Assembly: GCA_002690445.1 (NCBI GenBank)
Contig: NZER01000259.1
Location: forward strand, 1 to 6,283
DNA length: 6,283 nt
Source of the DNA: Candidatus Pacearchaeota archaeon
GTDB lineage: Archaea > Nanoarchaeota > Nanoarchaeia > Pacearchaeales > GW2011-AR1
Direction of reading: 5' to 3'
The translations under genes and the position numbers were made by a program. The notes under the pieces are model-generated. The model had not been told where the DNA came from. It saw only the letters and a list, made by a program, of their open reading frames with translations, and made no database searches. Positions 5,781 to 6,283 of this stretch are shown here, piece by piece (position 1 is the stretch's first letter; every line of letters starts with the position of its first letter).

Positions 5781-6116
5781 ATGCTGGCGTTCTATGACCC
5801 TAACAACGGCAATCAGGTCATGGCGGTCTACTCTCACGACACGGCTTCGACGGCCTGGGCTGACCAGGGATTCTTGTCGATCCGCACCGACCTGCGCCCG
5901 ACCCGTGACCACAAGTTGACCATCAAGGACGGCAAGGTGACGGCGCTGGTGAGTAGCGTCAACCCTGTGCAGCCCGTGCCCAAGGTGTCCCCCGCCGCAC
6001 AGGCCCTCAGCGACTATGAGGCTGCGGCTGCGGCTGCCACCACGGACGCCGAGAAGACTGCCGTGGCGAACACGTTCGTTCAGCGGACCCTCCGGCTCAT
6101 GGCTGGGGTGGAGTAG
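5781..6116 (+). CDS. Hypothetical protein downstream of tail fibre (111 aa)
   Basis: AGGGGGCGAG in the 8-base gap and adjoining stop acts as SD before ATG 5781. Residues 1-60 are a small beta-rich unit beginning MLAFYDPNNGNQVMAVYSHD and reaching HKLTIKDGKVTALVSS. A proline-rich linker follows (NPVQPVPKVSP, about 61-71). The C-terminus is a helix with six alanines in a row (residues 81-86, encoded by alternating GCT and GCG codons) ending FVQRTLRLMAGVE. There is no signal peptide or membrane segment. I do not recognise the family. Its position after the fibre gene suits a fibre-associated protein or a fibre-assembly chaperone, but only position supports this. Confidence 0.75.
   Translation: MLAFYDPNNGNQVMAVYSHDTASTAWADQGFLSIRTDLRPTRDHKLTIKDGKVTALVSSVNPVQPVPKVSPAAQALSDYEAAAAAATTDAEKTAVANTFVQRTLRLMAGVE
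6021..6038 (+). repeat. Short GCTGCG hexamer repeat (three units, last imperfect)
   Basis: GCTGCG GCTGCG GCTGCC encodes six alanines in the C-terminal helix of the 111-residue protein. It is a possible slippage site, but the reading frame stays intact on both sides. Confidence 0.5.
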
Positions 6117-6121
6117 GGACC

Positions 6122-6253
6122 ATGACGACTGGCGGGGCCAAGATAACGTCCGAGCCGGACCCGCGTATCAAGAACTTCTTCCTAGAGATTGCGCGTGGCA
6201 AGGTGCCCGGCATGGCAGCCGTGAACAAGTTCGGGTGGGCAACTAATGGCTAG
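6122..6253 (+). CDS. Short ORF resembling the N-terminus of a longer phage protein (43 aa, possibly truncated)
   Basis: ATG 6122 is placed 8 bases after GGAG (6110-6113), and the gap from the previous stop is 5 bases. The product is 43 residues and contains the stretch DPRIKNFFLEIARGKVPGM, then AAVNKFG, then ATNG and TAG 6251-6253. From memory, an N-terminus of the form F-x-x-x-(I/V)-A-R-G-x-(I/V)-P-G followed by V-N-K-F-G starts longer virion-cluster proteins in aquatic phages, which continue well past the KFG. Here the frame stops eight codons after K36. Either this is a short version, or a frameshift or stop truncates it, or only the N-terminus is kept. The 43-residue ORF itself is well supported by SD and coding pattern. 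The family recall is moderate. Confidence 0.55.
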   Translation: MTTGGAKITSEPDPRIKNFFLEIARGKVPGMAAVNKFGWATNG

Positions 6254-6283
6254 GCTGGTGGGCGGAGCCACGGACGTTCCGGC
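6246..6283 (+). CDS. Possible gene start running off the right edge (partial)
   Basis: ATG 6246 begins a frame that stays open to the window end (MARLVGGATDVP). It overlaps the previous ORF by 8 bases. A GGGTGGG run (6233-6239) lies 6 bases upstream and could serve as a weak SD. Alternatively this frame is the continuation of the 43-residue ORF after a +1 shift near the G-rich stretch at 6233-6239. Only 12 full codons are visible, so no function can be given. Confidence 0.35.
   Translation, partial: MARLVGGATDVP

Noticed and set aside
6016..6246. A 76-codon + strand frame overlapping the 111-residue and 43-residue genes
   Set aside because: It starts inside the alanine-codon repeat of another gene, has an arginine-rich product and no SD of its own. 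The other frames fit gene layout and codon pattern better.
1..6283. CRISPR array, tRNA, insertion sequence or attachment site
   Set aside because: No spaced direct repeats, cloverleaf-like segment, transposase motif or long terminal inverted repeats were seen in reading the window. Short repeats found are explained by coding sequence.

Overview
This window is a compact, single-strand block of virion genes from a tailed bacteriophage (Caudoviricetes) or prophage. The DNA is GC-rich, about 60% or more by eye. Every supported gene is on the + strand, and genes are separated by a few bases or overlap by 1 to 8 bases. Several intergenic gaps are little more than stop codon, purine-rich Shine-Dalgarno (SD) sequence and start codon. 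I see no tRNA, CRISPR array, insertion sequence, integrase, promoter or intrinsic terminator. Nothing identifies the host. The proteins resemble, from memory, those of uncultured marine or freshwater phages, but this is an impression and not a search result.

Region 1 (1-353) holds the coiled-coil C-terminus of a gene that begins outside the window, a very small doubtful reading frame that may contain a frameshift, and a 54-residue helical protein. Region 2 (354-1361) holds an unrecognised 158-residue acidic protein and a 173-residue beta-rich protein that is probably a virion component. Region 3 (1375-4529) is the core: a 423-residue protein whose outer parts read like a head-tail adaptor and whose middle is a carbohydrate-binding-like jelly roll, followed by a 627-residue beta-propeller-like protein with a C-terminal beta-sandwich. 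The pair is reminiscent of the adaptor and tail-nozzle proteins of short-tailed phages (P22 gp4/gp10, T7 gp11/gp12). I infer this from sequence pattern and gene order only.

Region 4 (4526-5772) holds a 133-residue protein with the layout of a Vsr/DUF559-type PD-(D/E)XK nuclease but with altered catalytic positions, wedged between the propeller gene and a tail-fibre gene. The tail fibre has an N-terminal carboxypeptidase-regulatory-like domain, the classic fibre motifs (TQTLTAKTL, ATQQSIKAYVDT) and a C-terminal tip-like domain encoded by less GC-rich DNA. Region 5 (5781-6283) holds a 111-residue protein, a 43-residue ORF that looks like the start of a longer phage protein family, and a possible gene start running off the right edge.

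The genes probably work as one late transcription unit for building the neck, tail and receptor-binding apparatus. Translation is likely coupled at 2646 (TAATG), 4526 (ATGA) and 4927 (TAATG). The items most worth a second look are the nuclease-like protein with N and Q where E and D/K would be expected, the jelly roll inserted in the adaptor-like protein, and two small genes (near 74-141 and 6122-6253) that look frameshifted or truncated.
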